A stretch of 64,000 nucleotides of DNA, taken from assembly GCF_000182925.2 (NCBI RefSeq), contig NC_026503.1, positions 3,534,001 through 3,598,000 on the forward strand, in the 5' to 3' direction. This DNA comes from Neurospora crassa OR74A (taxonomy: Eukaryota; Ascomycota; Sordariomycetes; Sordariales; Sordariaceae). The position numbers were made by a program, and so were the translations under genes. The notes below the pieces were generated by a model, which saw only the letters and a program-made list of their open reading frames with translations, did no database searches and was not told the origin of the DNA. Every line of letters begins with the position of its first letter. Position 1 is the first letter of the stretch. Shown here piece by piece: positions 1 through 11,065 of the stretch.

Positions 1-2
1 GT

Positions 3-335
3 TCATCCACCTCCGGCAGCGGCAGCAGCAGCAGCATTTACAGCGGCAAGGCGGAGAGCATCAGATCGTTTGATGGCAGCAGTGAGAGCAAGAGTAGCAA
101 CAGCAGCAGCAGCAGCAGCAGAAAGGCCGACAAGGAAAGCAAGCGCGAGCCTAGCAGGGATAGCAGAGATGGGGGCGAAAGGAGGAGGGATCGCGTCTCG
201 GAGCAGGCTGCCTATTTCAGAGACGAAGGCAGGCCGGAGAGCATTGCGGAGAGCAAATATGAGATTTGGGAGGAGAACAGGGCGGATGCGAGGGAGCAGT
301 TGAGGAAGAAGAGGACGACGGGTCGGAGGGAGTAA
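3..335 (+). CDS. C-terminal end of an unrecognised Ser-rich, charged protein (5' end outside window)
   Basis: The frame is open from the left edge to a TAA at 333-335 and encodes about 110 residues. They begin with a Ser/Gly stretch written mostly in AGC codons, including a run of seven serines. A strongly charged tail rich in Arg, Lys, Glu and Asp follows, with one patch reading KYEIWEENRADAREQ. No domain is visible and I do not recognise the family. The opposite strand is also open here, but its product is low-complexity Ala/Pro, as expected opposite AGC repeats, so I prefer the plus strand. The upstream part lies outside the window. It could be the disordered tail of almost any nuclear or signalling protein. 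Confidence 0.5.
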   Translation, partial: SSTSGSGSSSSIYSGKAESIRSFDGSSESKSSNSSSSSSRKADKESKREPSRDSRDGGERRRDRVSEQAAYFRDEGRPESIAESKYEIWEENRADAREQLRKKRTTGRRE

Positions 336-1592
336 GAATGGATGTGGAATGTACATATAAAGTGGCGGCCATCAAGGTGTCAGGTTGGTTGGATAGGTAA
401 GAGATGGGATGACACCGGCACGAGCTGGGATGGGCCAGTTCTTAACGTCTACATTGTAGCCCGGAGTGTGGGATCCACTTCTGCGGTCCGGTGGTGTGGG
501 CGGGTGCGTGCTCGGGATCAGACCGGGTATTGAGACATGTGCACACCCCGTGGCTTCTCGGTTTCGGGATGATGAATGATGGGGCAGGTCGGCGTCGGTG
601 TTTTTTAACTCTTTTTTTTTTTCCAGTTAAGTAGTCTAGATGCTTAGAATCTGTAGACATTATGGCCTGCATGCTGTCTGGCGATCCACAGTGACGAAGT
701 GCCTCGGCATGCTATCACTGAGACGAGTTTGTGAAATGTTTTCGACCGATGGTTCTAAACACTCTGTATCACCATCCATCTTGAAGATCGGTTACATTGA
801 TCGTCGTCCTCTATTAAATTAGACGAACATGTCAGTTCTTAAGCCTTGACTCACTAGATCAATTAATGCTCGAGATTGTGGTTTCCGTAACTTGGTCACG
901 ATGATTCACGTGCAGTTAACTAGGAGGGCGCAAAGCAGTTAGACAAGTACCTCTACAATTCTCCACATTGGAAGCTCTTGGTCCCACAATTGGCTCTAAT
1001 TGGATGTGTCCTTCCCCATACCCAGGGGCATTACAGATGCCATCCTTGTCCCTCCCTTGCCGTCTGCTAGGCCAACCCCAGGATGCCGAGGTTCACAGCT
1101 GACAGGACCCAAAAAGCCAACTGAAGGCAAGCGCTGTGAATTGAATGACAGGATCCTTTCAGTCTTTTAATTTGACATCGATCAAATGACACTTGCATGT
1201 TCACCTGCTTCTCCCATCTCAACTGCACTGCGCCTGTTTACATCAATAAAGTATTTTAAGACTACCTACTTGATTGCATTGGATGATTGTCTCCGACACG
1301 CTTTCCACCAGTAGCGAGCGGGTTCGCGCCTCTCCCTCTTCGTTTTCAGCTCTCTTCGCGCGCCAGACGGGGGTGCACCAGATTCCTACCTATTCAGGCC
1401 GAGAAAAAAACAACATCCGAGTTCACCTGCCACCGCTAGCCACCGCCAATCCTAATCGATCCCAGTTCGCTCCAACCCCCTCTCCAGGGCGCCCTTCCCC
1501 CGGTTTTTCCACTGTCTATCGCGCAGGGGCAATTGCAACAATTCCTTCGCATCGATCCATCAACAACTGAGGACTGAGGCAGTAAAATCACA
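336..1592. other. Intergenic: 3' end of the left gene and promoter/leader of pex26-like gene
   Basis: No coding region, RNA gene or repeat is supported here. The last 300 bases before the ATG at 1593 are C/T-rich on the plus strand, as in many fungal leaders. A T-run lies near 600-622. Confidence 0.5.
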
Positions 1593-3179
1593 ATGGCTTC
1601 CAATCTCGATTCATCGTCCTATCTCAGTCCGAGCATGATCGGATCCGGAATCATGTCGTCCTCGCTCTCGTCGCTCTCGTCGTCCGTCTCCTCGGCGCGC
1701 CATCCGTCCTCGTCCAACATTTCCAAGGCTTACAGACAGGCCTCAACACTATTTCTCACCCGTCGACTACCCGAAGCCCTGTCCACTGTTCTACCTTTAA
1801 TCACACCGTCTTCCTCCGAATTCGCTACTCCTGGGGATGTTGCTTCCGGCGCCGCCGCATTCGACCCGGCACCTGTCGCCAAGGCGTCACGATCCACCAG
1901 GATAAAGGTGTGGAGTCTGTACCTGACCATCCTCAACGCGATTCTGGAGTTGAACTCGGACGAGGGCAAGGACGCCTTTGGCACACAGGAGTGGAGGGCT
2001 CTCTGCCACAAGGTGCGCGAGGGGGAGGTTTGGGAGGAAGTAGTACGCAGTGGATACCATGGGTCCGAGGGAGATGTCGATGCGGATGTGGTTATCAACT
2101 TGTAAGTCGGCCAGCAACACCATCATTTCTGTCAGCCAGCCAACAAGGTACTAACACCCCCCATTTACAGAGCCACCCTTCTCCTCGGCCACGCCAAAAC
2201 TCAGACCCTCAACCAAAAACGTCTAGAAAACTATCTAGCCGCCGCCCGCACCCCCAACCTCGATCTGACGGATCGTCTCTCGGGTCCCTCTGGCCCGGGT
2301 GGTTCCTCCGCCTCTCCAGCCCGTCGCCTGCGCTCATCCTCCAAATCTGGAGTGGCGACCGGACATGGCGCTGACACCCCGCGAGACCTCAATGCGCGCG
2401 TCAAGATTCTCGAACTGTACACTTTGCATGTGCTCCCACGCAACGACGAGTGGGCGTGCGCGCGAGAGTTCATCAACATGAGCGCGGTCCTGGACGACGA
2501 GCGGAAAGAAGCTTTCATCCAGGCGCTGGACTCGCTGAAGGAGGATCAGGAAGAAGCGGAGCGGAAAGCGCGCGAAAAGGAGGATGCGATTCGCAAGGAC
2601 ATTGAGAATGCGCGCAAGCTGAGGGCGGAGAACGAGGAGCGCGAGAGGAAGAGGTTGGAGGAGGAAAGACAGAAGAGAGAGGCGGCGGGGGTGAACGCAA
2701 GTACGGCTGCTAGTGCAGGGAGCGGACCGACGACGGAAGGGGAATCGGGTGTTGAGGCCAAGGGGACGGGAACGGGGACGACGAAGAAACCGAATCTGAA
2801 GAAGAAGGCTTCCGCGTTGAAGAACGGGGGGGCCTCGTCGTCGTCGGCGTCTTCGAAACCGGCTAGGCCGTCAAGGAAAGGAGCGTCGTCACCGACCGCG
2901 ACCAAGACGACGGGTTCTTCTTCGAGTGCCGTGACCGGCCCTGGAATGGGCACGAAGGCGGCTTTGATACTGAACAATATCCGGTCGGTGTTGGATCAGG
3001 TTATGACGGCATTCCATGGGAACCCGTTCCTGCTGTACCGGACGCTGGCGTTCATTATCGGGTTCCTGCTGATGTTCAGCAAAAAGAGCGTGAGGGAGAG
3101 AATCACAAGAGTGGTGCAGCAAGGGTGGGGGAAAGTGAAGGCTACGGCTGGAATGGGGATGAAAGTTAGTTACATTTGA
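1593..3179 (+). CDS. pex26: Tail-anchored peroxin, Pex26-like
   Basis: Two exons, 1593-2101 and 2171-3179, split by a 69-nt intron (GTAAGT...TTTACAG), encode 505 residues. The N-terminus is Ser-rich. Residues about 45-65 read [18 protein letters not shown], followed by a helical region. Residues about 275-345 are a Glu/Lys/Arg coiled coil. A Ser/Thr/Lys-rich linker leads to one hydrophobic segment near 454-472 and a basic tail of about 33 residues. This tail-anchored layout fits fungal Pex26, which docks the Pex1-Pex6 AAA complex on the peroxisome for receptor recycling. That role is known for the family; the assignment here rests on my memory of the N-terminal motif plus the architecture. 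It could instead be another tail-anchored protein such as a GET-type receptor. The ATG at 1593 is the first in frame. Confidence 0.6.
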
Positions 3180-3723
3180 TCCGAGCCCCTTTTTTGCTGC
3201 TTGGGTACCAGTATTATTTTGGACATTGGGAGTAAGGGAGGGAATATTCCTGCTCTGATGATAATTAGCATTGCGGCTGTTGTCGCAGCAGGTTTTGGCA
3301 TGCGACAGTTTTGTTTCGAGTCTATCGTTAATGGGTCATGCATCACGGAAAATAGCTTGTTTCGTTTTCAGTTCATAGTCAAAAGAGATGACACAATCAC
3401 TGCAACCTGACATGTGATGGCAAAATCTCTAAAGAGTAACCAAGGCCATGTTAGTCAACGCCTAATTAAGAGTACGTGCTTGCTTTTCAGCTTTGTCTTT
3501 CTCAACTCCTGCCCTCTTATGCTATGTATGTGAACAGAACTCCCTAACGCCCTTGATGCCAAGTCAAATGCAGCTTGAGCTTGTGACAAATTTCTTTTCT
3601 CGAAGTTATATGCCCCTTCCAACATGGTTTCCATCCGTCACAGCCAGGAGCCCATCTCATATCAGGAAACTAACCACCCCAAACAATCTTCCCACACAAG
3701 CCCATGCCCGGGCATCTCTATTG
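3180..3723. other. Convergent intergenic region between pex26-like gene and rds3
   Basis: About 540 bases between two gene 3' ends. Short open frames occur but none has codon use or similarity that supports a gene. It should hold both 3' UTRs. Confidence 0.5.
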
Positions 3724-4273
3724 TTAAAATGTTCGATTTGTTTTCTTTTGGTAAAATAGCTATTGTGTGAAAACGTACTTCGTTAGCCTCTAATCTTTAC
3801 GAGCACGCCATCTCCAAGCACTTTATCCCACGGCAAGCGGGAAGGGGGGGGGAAAAAGAAGAAGAGAACTTACATCCGTCCTGGAACTACCCAGGTTTAT
3901 AATTTTGGGACACCCATCCCTGTCCTTTTCGAGTCTGGTGCACTCGAAGCAGTAGAACGCGTCCGAGATGCCCTCGCCGCCGCACACCACGCACTTGTTC
4001 TGGTAGTTGCCGAACGAGCACTCGTCGCAGATGCGCACCAGTGTCGTCGGCCGCACGTACGAGTCGCACACGGGGCACTTGCCATCGCACTTGTCGCAGA
4101 GACGGCCGATGGCGATGCCGGATTGTTTGCGGCACATTACTAGATCACTGTGGGGAACGGGAATGTTAGTATGTACATAGTCGGGAAGGTTTATCAAGAA
4201 AGGGTCAAGCAGGGCTGGGTTGGGCAAGGAGGGAAGCGAGCATAAAAGAGACGTACGGATGATGGCGAGACAT
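3724..4273 (-). CDS. rds3: SF3b subunit Rds3 / PHF5A (SF3b14b)
   Basis: Three exons on the minus strand, 4257-4273, 3874-4147 and 3724-3759, encode 108 residues. Introns use GTACGT...CCACAG and GTAAGT...CAATAG. The protein starts [16 protein letters not shown] and carries the zinc-knuckle cysteines of the family ([17 protein letters not shown], then CDEC, CVVCGG and CFEC), followed by [21 protein letters not shown]5A/Rds3 is a small zinc-rich subunit of SF3b in the U2 snRNP, next to the branch-point adenosine pocket. Length matches the 107-110 of known members. The first exon encodes only five complete codons, so the start would be missed without the intron. The last exon gives [11 protein letters not shown], which aligns with the metazoan LFYERKKYGFKKR but is more divergent than the rest. 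The gene is head-to-head with a pinin-family gene. Confidence 0.93.
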
Positions 4274-5021
4274 GGTGGGCTAGAGATTATGATGTGTTTT
4301 CGCGACGGTGATGGTAGGCAGAAGGATTGAAATTCGGGTGAGATGGGCACGCGTGGTGCTGTCGCGTAGTATAAATTGATCGCTCAGAGAATGCGCTGTA
4401 CGGTGAATCTGGTCTCGAAATGGCACTTGTGGTTGTAGCCGAGGACGATAGGGAACGTGATGCAAGGCGAAAGATGCGATCACTGGCGATGCCGATGTGG
4501 AATCGAATTTCGTCAGCCTCGGCGGCAAGTGGGTAGCGATGTGGCGTCCTCTTCTAGCGTTTTCCGCGTTTTCTTCTGTCAGCCTCGTGGAAGAGCGGAT
4601 CTTCAAATGCCAAGACATGCGACTGGTGCAGGAAAGTGGGGTTAGCTTCCCAGCTGCTTCCCCGAACAGGGGGATTCGAGCGGCCTCGAACAGCGGACTA
4701 CCCTGAATAATCCACTTTCGGGGAAGCTGCTCACTGTGATTCTCCCACTGGAGAAGTTCTGGACACAGCCGGTCACTAACAATTTGGCTTCCATCAATCC
4801 ACCAACACCAGTTTCCAACAACGAACCGGGCGTGTTGGGAGATCAAACCGGCCATTCGACATATATGGGAGAAGTACATTCGACCTTTAACTGCAACGCA
4901 CAACAAAACCTTTTTGTTACGCCGATCACGTTTTCTGCCAATCACTTCCGAGCTACAAGACCTTACAACTCCAACACCTTTGCTTCAGCTTCAACGCCAA
5001 GCTGCTGTCGATTTCCTACTC
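4274..5021. promoter_or_regulatory. Shared divergent promoter region of rds3 (-) and pinin-like gene (+)
   Basis: 748 bases separate two start codons that point away from each other, so both promoters must lie here. An open minus-strand frame covers 4280-4945, but it has no recognisable protein character and I treat it as chance. I see no clear TATA box, which fits housekeeping genes. Confidence 0.55.
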
Positions 5022-6304
5022 ATGTCTTCGGAACCGATGATGGAAACAGAGGACTTGTCTACCCAGAAACGAAAGGCCACTTCCTCACCATCGCCAGAGG
5101 ATGGCGTGGCTGCTAAGCGCACCAAACTGGAGGACGGGAACGTCCAGGGCAGGATCAGTGAGATTGTTGAAGGGGAAGCGACGCCAAAAACCGGCAGGAC
5201 AGAGGAACCTGTAAAGGACTCGATGCGGGAGCCGGTCGCCACAGCGAGGGAGATCCACGCCACGTCAACTACCAAGGACAATGATCATCCAATGGAGAAC
5301 GAAGCTGTGGCACGCGCCCAAGAAACCACAGTTCAAAGCCCAGTCACTACTAGTAGGAGAGAGTCCGACGAGCAAAGGGAGCAGGCCGCACCGCCGTCTC
5401 GAAAGGCACCACTTAGCCCCGAACAAACGCGGAAGAATGTTAGCCTGGAGGAGAAGAAACGCGGCAGGCGCTTGTTTGGTGGTCTCCTCAACACTCTAAG
5501 TCAGACTACACCCAACAACTCGCAGCAAAAGAGGAGAAAGGAGATTGAACGCCGCCAGCAGGAACGAGTGCAGCAGCAGAGAGTCGAGGATGATAGGCGC
5601 AGAACCGACCTGCTCGCTGAACGCAGACGCTTCCGGGATGCCAAGCAGGTGGACTTCGAAGAGCGGATGGTAGGTTGTCCTTTGACAACGGACTGTTGAA
5701 CATGCTTACTAACAGACCCCTTTAACTTTTAGATGCACCGGCGGCATGAAAAGATGCTTATCTTGGCTCATAGTCTGCGAACTGTCAGCGAGCCGGTAGT
5801 TGTAAGAACTTGACCCCTGGGACAACGAACACGACTTGAATCGAGGGCTAATGATACTACTAGTACTACAAACCCTGGGAGCTCACCAAAGAACAAGAGC
5901 GTATCCTCGATGAACAAGTCCGCGAAGCCGAGGAGACCATCACCAGGGAGGTGCGCCAGTTCGAAATCAAACATGGACGGCCGCCAAAGAATGAAGTCAA
6001 GGTCCAGCCAAAGTCTGAGATCCCGCCACCGCCACCATCACCACCATCAACCCATGTTGACGTTGTCCGGAATGAACAAGATCAAGTTGGTGAGCAGCCT
6101 AACAAGACTTCAGAAGATGCTAACCATGGTGCTGTTCCGTCATTGTCATCACAAAATCCAGCAGCAGCAGCAGCAGCAACTCTGAGCACAGGTACAGGCG
6201 ATGACAAGGGCGTCACTGCCACGAACATTGATACTACCACTCATGACCAGGACCATGATGGCGATGAGATGATACAAGACGGGGAGGATATGGTCATATA
6301 CTAG
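5022..6304 (+). CDS. Pinin/SDK/MemA domain protein, splicing-associated
   Basis: Three exons, 5022-5669, 5733-5801 and 5864-6304, encode 385 residues. Introns use GTAGGT...TTTTAG and GTAAGA...TACTAG. The N-terminal 130 residues are disordered and Ser/Glu/Lys-rich. The conserved block starts near residue 175 with RRLFGGLLNTLSQT. An Arg/Gln/Glu helix (EIERRQQERVQQQRVEDDRR) follows, then MLILAHSLRTVSEPVVYYKP and WELTKEQERILDEQ. These are the hallmarks of the pinin/SDK/MemA family, whose animal member joins the exon-junction-associated splicing machinery. The C-terminus is Pro/Asp-rich with a short Ala run made by GCA repeats. The ATG at 5022 is the first in frame; open sequence upstream has no ATG. 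Nuclear location is inferred from the family. It shares an upstream region with rds3. Confidence 0.85.
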
Positions 6305-6678
6305 AGGTAACTTTACCTATCCCCGCTTTTGAAATATATCCCAGTGTGGGTTCTACCTGTCGGTTATTGTCGCCTTGGGTTTTGGTCTAAAACAACGGCT
6401 GTTTTGTTGAAAGCTAGCTGGCTAGCCGATGTTCCTTGACTGTCTAACGTCGGGGCCATATATGTGAAAGTAAAGGAGCATACCCCAACCAAGGAGGGCT
6501 GTGAAGCGGAAGGAACGCCAATGTTACAAAAGGAATACGCATTTGTTGTTATTTACTTGCAGCCGCGGTTTTGGTAGATGCCCTACTAAGCAAAATACTT
6601 TGATAGCGTTTTCTAGAGCTTTTCCACAACCAGCAGCCTAGTTCCACAACGTGAGAACATCAAGGCACCTCCGCTCAC
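6305..6678. other. Convergent intergenic region
   Basis: About 370 bases between the 3' ends of the pinin-like and epoxide-hydrolase-like genes. No further feature is visible. Confidence 0.5.
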
Positions 6679-7797
6679 TCAAAGCTTCGCATCCCCCTCA
6701 GTCAACACACCACCCAAAAACTCGGCAATAGCCTGGTTCACCTTGACCGGCTGCTCCCACAATGCCCAATGGCTAGCCTCCACCTCTCTCCTCATCAGCT
6801 TCTTGTCGAAGAACCTCTCCATGCCTTGGGCCATCGCCGGCGGCAAGGCCGCATCCCTCGTGGCCAGAACAAACAGCGCCGGCGGCTCCACAATCTTCTC
6901 CCCGTTTGCGTTCTTCCCCCTCTTCTCCAACTGCTTCAACAGCTCCCTCTCATCCTCATAGTTCACCTCGCTGGTCCTATACCAATTCAGACCTCCCCTC
7001 ATGCTTCCCCCATCATTGCCCGCCACCTCCTTCACATAGTAATCCATCTCCTGCTCATCCAACAACGGGCTCTTGCCCATCTTGGGCAAGTTTTCAAACA
7101 AACAGCCCTTCTCCGTCGTGAACACGCGCTCCCCATCCGGTCCCTTGGCGCCATACATGCCACTCAAGAACTGCCTGATCTTCTCCTCCCCCTTTACCTG
7201 TGCTTCAAACTCGGGCCCGGACAACTGCAGCTGATAGCGGAAATTCGGCAGCACCGTCTCGACCTTTTGCTTCAGCGGGACGAACTCGCCCGCCCTCGGC
7301 GCCCAGAAGGGCGTGCAGACGGAGAACACGGCCCGCGTCACGTCGGGAAACCAGAGCGCAAACCGCCAGGCCACGGCGCCGCCCCAGTCGTGTCCACCCA
7401 CAATGATCCCGCCTTCCTTCTCAATCTGCTGACGCCCACCGGGGACTTCGCTCTCCACCAGCTCGAGCAGGTCGTGGGTGACGGACTTGAACGAGTAGGC
7501 GGTCAGCTCCGCGGGCGACTCAGACCGGCCGAAGCCGGGCAGGTCAGGGACAATGACGCGTAGACCGAGAGATACAAGGAAGGGTACTTGGTAGCGCCAG
7601 CCGAAGGAAAGGTCGGGCCAGCCGTGGATGAGGAGGACGGTTCCGCGGGGTTGGGAGGCGTCGCTGCCATCGGAAGGAGGGAGAGGGGCGGAGAAGAGGT
7701 AGTGGTATTTCTTGCCGTTGATGGTGGCGGTTTTGGAGACGACGCGGGGGTCGTGGGGGGTGAGTTTGGGAGGGAAGTCTGCGGTGGATGCAGCCAT
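6679..7797 (-). CDS. Alpha/beta hydrolase, epoxide-hydrolase-like
   Basis: A single exon encodes 372 residues with no signal peptide, so it is probably cytosolic. The oxyanion motif HGWPD lies at residues 58-62. The nucleophile motif GGHDWGG lies at 134-140 with Asp137, which favours an epoxide hydrolase over a serine esterase. A lid tyrosine is plausible in LNWYRT (Tyr273). ATRDAALPP supplies the charge-relay acid Asp315, and ASHWALWEQP supplies His343. Soluble epoxide hydrolases open epoxides to diols through an Asp-ester intermediate, and all the needed residues are present. The natural substrate cannot be read from the sequence. Fluoroacetate-type dehalogenases share the Asp nucleophile, but the lid tyrosine favours epoxide hydrolase. 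Length is normal for the fungal family. Neighbours give no pathway hint. Confidence 0.87.
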   Translation of the reverse strand: MAASTADFPPKLTPHDPRVVSKTATINGKKYHYLFSAPLPPSDGSDASQPRGTVLLIHGWPDLSFGWRYQVPFLVSLGLRVIVPDLPGFGRSESPAELTAYSFKSVTHDLLELVESEVPGGRQQIEKEGGIIVGGHDWGGAVAWRFALWFPDVTRAVFSVCTPFWAPRAGEFVPLKQKVETVLPNFRYQLQLSGPEFEAQVKGEEKIRQFLSGMYGAKGPDGERVFTTEKGCLFENLPKMGKSPLLDEQEMDYYVKEVAGNDGGSMRGGLNWYRTSEVNYEDERELLKQLEKRGKNANGEKIVEPPALFVLATRDAALPPAMAQGMERFFDKKLMRREVEASHWALWEQPVKVNQAIAEFLGGVLTEGDAKL

Positions 7798-9146
7798 TTT
7801 GGATGAATAGGATGATGAATTGGATGGGGATGAGTTGTTGGTGAGAACTTGAGCTCCAGTCTGGTTGAGTTCTGTGAGTGGAAGTTAGCTAGATATGTTT
7901 TGGGTATTGGAGGATGATATCACGATGGACACATGTGTCTTGTTCTGTAGTTTAATGGCAGCACGAAATGAAAACTGGCAGTAAACGGACCCTTAAAGCA
8001 ATGTGCCACGTATGTGTTGTTGAACCTCGGAGAGTTCTTGGATCATAAGCAAATAATCAGAGAGGTTATGTTGTCTTTGTGCCCCCCTTCTTATACCTTT
8101 ACCATTCAGACGCGTAGTGGGGAAATGGGGGTGGAGGGGAGGCAGCAACAACACCTTAGGATCTTAGGTGCTCCATGCATACCCGCCAAGACCCTCAAAG
8201 ATGCCTCGGAAAGAGGTGATCATCGAAACACGAAGACCCTTGCCTTTGCGCTTCGTATGTACTTGGCTCGTCGATTTGGCCGAGGCATAATTAAGCGAAG
8301 GGTACCTTTTTAAGTGGGTAAGGGAAGAGGGAGAGCTATTGGCTGTTGGGCGATGAGTAGACATGGGATCGGTAAGATGGTGGATTCAACACATCCAAGT
8401 CAGCTACCTACATGGTGCGATTGCAATAGATTCAGACTGGCAATGCAAAGGCAAGCGGTGAAGAAGGGATGGATAACAGATCGATTGGAAGACAGAAATC
8501 TTTCAAGACTGAGTTATGCCTCTATTACCATCTTAGCCAAGGTGTACGTTTGTAGGGCTCACAGCTTCTGTCCCTGAACCACCTATTGCACTACACTCCA
8601 GCACGATTACCATCGTGGGGTAATCAGAAAGTACCTTTGCCTACATGGCATCAACATCTGTCAACATACCCATCTCTTCCGCCCCCTCAAGTAGTGATTT
8701 GGGGGCAAGGCTGTGCCTTCCTGAAGACACCATCTGTAAACTCGTATCCATCCAACATTTCATGCCGTATCCATAGTCCAGCACCAAATATACACGATCT
8801 CACGTGGCATCCAATGCGCTGTAATTCCCTGATTCCCCTGAGCGTCTGCTCAGCCTCTAGGATTGTACAACGCTCTACACGGGAGGATACACCTCGTTCC
8901 CTGGTCAAGTCAAACTGAAGAAGCCTTCAGTGATCCGGGGACTGTTGCTCTTGACGGTACGACCGTGTGTCGAGTCTCTCAGCATAAAGTTAGCAGTACA
9001 GGCAAAACCTAGAAACTGATGAAGGCCAAGTGGATCGTTGGGCATGTCGTTTACGTCGTTCATGTGGCTATACTCGAGCTTATCGTATCGCAGCGTAGCT
9101 TTGGTAATTTTCGTGCCTATCCAGCAACGATTTGTCTGCGACATGC
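7798..9146. other. Intergenic: promoter of hydrolase gene and 3' side of CRIPT
   Basis: 1.35 kb without a supported gene. Several open frames of 70-110 codons overlap each other in different frames and lack protein character. No repeat or RNA gene was recognised. Confidence 0.45.
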
Positions 9147-9664
9147 TCACTTCAAGGTGAACTTCTGGCCGTTCACAAGGGGTGCTCCGGCAGTAGTGGT
9201 TTTGTTGGGCTTGCCACAGATTGCGCAGGCTATTGATAAGAATTAGTTCCTATTCATCTTTCAGAAACCTCCAGGAAGGGTTTCAAGACGTACAGTTGGC
9301 GCGGTACGCGCATTTATTGCAAAAGGTGTGGCCTTGTGATACTTTTGCCTTGCAGCGCGTACAAGTGCTGGAGTATTGAGCATAGGGGTTCTGAGCCGCC
9401 TTGGACAGCAGTTTGCTCTGTATGGTAAGGACCAGTTAGTACAGACGAATAGTTTGATATCTTCTAATGATGATAGGATGACCAAAAACTCACCTTTGTC
9501 ACTCCTGTGTTGCCCAGAGTTGCCGACTTTTTGGGTCCCGTGGCCGAGCTCGATGATGACGATGTTGCTGCTGCTGGGGAGCCATAGTACATCTCACTCT
9601 TCTTCTTGACCGCCGGCGTGACGAGGGTCGTCTTTTCCTTCTTTTGGCACTTTGCGCAAACCAT
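9147..9664 (-). CDS. CRIPT family protein (cysteine-rich PDZ-binding protein homologue)
   Basis: Three exons on the minus strand, 9494-9664, 9294-9417 and 9147-9229, encode 125 residues. Introns use GTGAGT...CATACAG and GTACGT...CAATAG. The protein begins MVCAKCQKK and continues with TPAVKKKSEMYYGSP, a short Ser/Ala insertion, KKSATLGNTGVTKSKLLSK, AQYSSTCTRCKAKVSQG, TFCNKCAYRANSCAICGKP and a C-terminal FTLK. Four CxxC pairs are present, as expected for this zinc-binding family. CRIPT was named as a PDZ partner in neurons, but its wide conservation reflects a role in spliceosome biology. Fungal members keep the CxxC core. The start is set by the conserved MVCxKC. The frame stays open upstream, but that part is unlike the family. 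The divergent neighbour is the P4-ATPase gene, 1.4 kb away. Confidence 0.92.
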
Positions 9665-11065
9665 GTCGGGGATATATTTCTTTTCGGGCGTCTCTCCTAT
9701 ATTCCTTGGTTGAAGTGGTGAGCAAGCTTTTGTTGACGGTTGATGAGATAGCTCTACGTGGTTCAAGTTGGTGATGAATGAGGTCAGAGCACAACAGCGG
9801 CGGCAAGTTGAGGTGGTGTCCGCTGGGGCGTTGTTACCATGGTGCCCTGTACTGGCCGCCAAGCCCATGGCGCATCCCAGAGAAGAACCAGAGAACTTGA
9901 AGGGACCAAGAAGGCCGCGTATGGTGGGGTAAAAGGGCCCCTACTGTCAGCCACTATCGCTTAGTCATGAGCTTAGCGTCCTCGCTTCCAGCCTCAAACA
10001 CACCTTGGAGCATCTTGATTGGGTGTGCCGCATTCGAAACATCTTTATTCATAGCAACTGGCAATCCACACATGGATGCTCTGCCTAACAACGGTGACCC
10101 GCTAACAGGAGCGCTGTGACGTGCCTTGGCGGCTTGGTCCCCTGGGAAGGCGATTGTGGTGTTAGTGGTGGGTGAGTGTCCCAGTCTTTGTAGCCGGTAC
10201 CTCTACCTATGGATGGTAGTGTACATTACGATTACGTGCAGCTTTTCAAGCCCATCACTCAGGCAATCCCTTCCATCCCTGACATCCCCTGAATTCCAGA
10301 AGAAATAAAGTCTGCATCTTCAAACATCCAAAACATGGAACCTGCCCTTTCCTGAGGTCGCCAGACTTGGGTACCGATCGTTGGACTCTTTCTCAACATC
10401 CCGTCAGGGGGTGCATCCCAACTCATTGACAGGGCACTCTTCAAGCAAACCGTATTGGCGCGTACCAGGAACCGTAGGTATCGAACCGGGCCCATTGGTA
10501 CCTACCTCTATTCTAGATTGGTGTCTTGTATCATTGGTCTTCCTGTACCGGGGGGCACCAGTTCGTTAATTCCACACGCGAATCCTGCGCTGAGCAGCCT
10601 TGAAAGGAGGCTGTGCTGCATCTTCACTTGACTTCCCATGACACGGCGGCGGCACCTACTGCGCTAGTATCCAGCCCACCATCCACTATCTCTCCGTACA
10701 ATTCCCAACTCCAATTCAGCTTCCCCAAGTTCCACCTCACGCATTCGTCTCGTCGCAAAAAGAAACGTTCCTGCGGTCAACATACCTTACCTAGACTCAT
10801 ACGCTACCCAGCACTCGACCACATCCATCAAAGCCGCATTACACACGCGCTACCTACTCCGGCCTGGAATCAACAAGTGCCCGCCGTATCCGGATTCCTC
10901 CCCCTCGTCCACATTGAGTCCTCAGATGCTCCTATTCCCGCTATAGGCACGACTCTCCGCCCTTGTCTTCGAATCCCTCGCTTGTCTCCGCGACACCACC
11001 ATCTCACCTTGGTCTGACGGACTGTCCTACCGACAGCGTCCATTTTCCGGCTCCCGGTCTCCGGC
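9665..11065. promoter_or_regulatory. Divergent upstream region of CRIPT (-) and P4-ATPase (+)
   Basis: 1.4 kb between two divergent start codons. The last 430 bases before the ATPase ATG are rich in C and T on the plus strand, like a long fungal leader. No TATA box stands out and no RNA gene was recognised. Confidence 0.5.

Noticed and set aside
4280-4945. 221-codon minus-strand frame between rds3 and the pinin-like gene
   Set aside because: No recognisable motif. It runs into the rds3 start, whose splicing is well supported, and it occupies the only space for two promoters.
6769-7563. 264-codon plus-strand frame opposite the epoxide-hydrolase-like gene
   Set aside because: Shadow of a gene with a full set of catalytic residues on the minus strand.
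10470-10530. GGTTCGATACC on the minus strand, resembling a tRNA B box
   Set aside because: The flanking bases do not pair into a T stem and no acceptor or anticodon stem is found.
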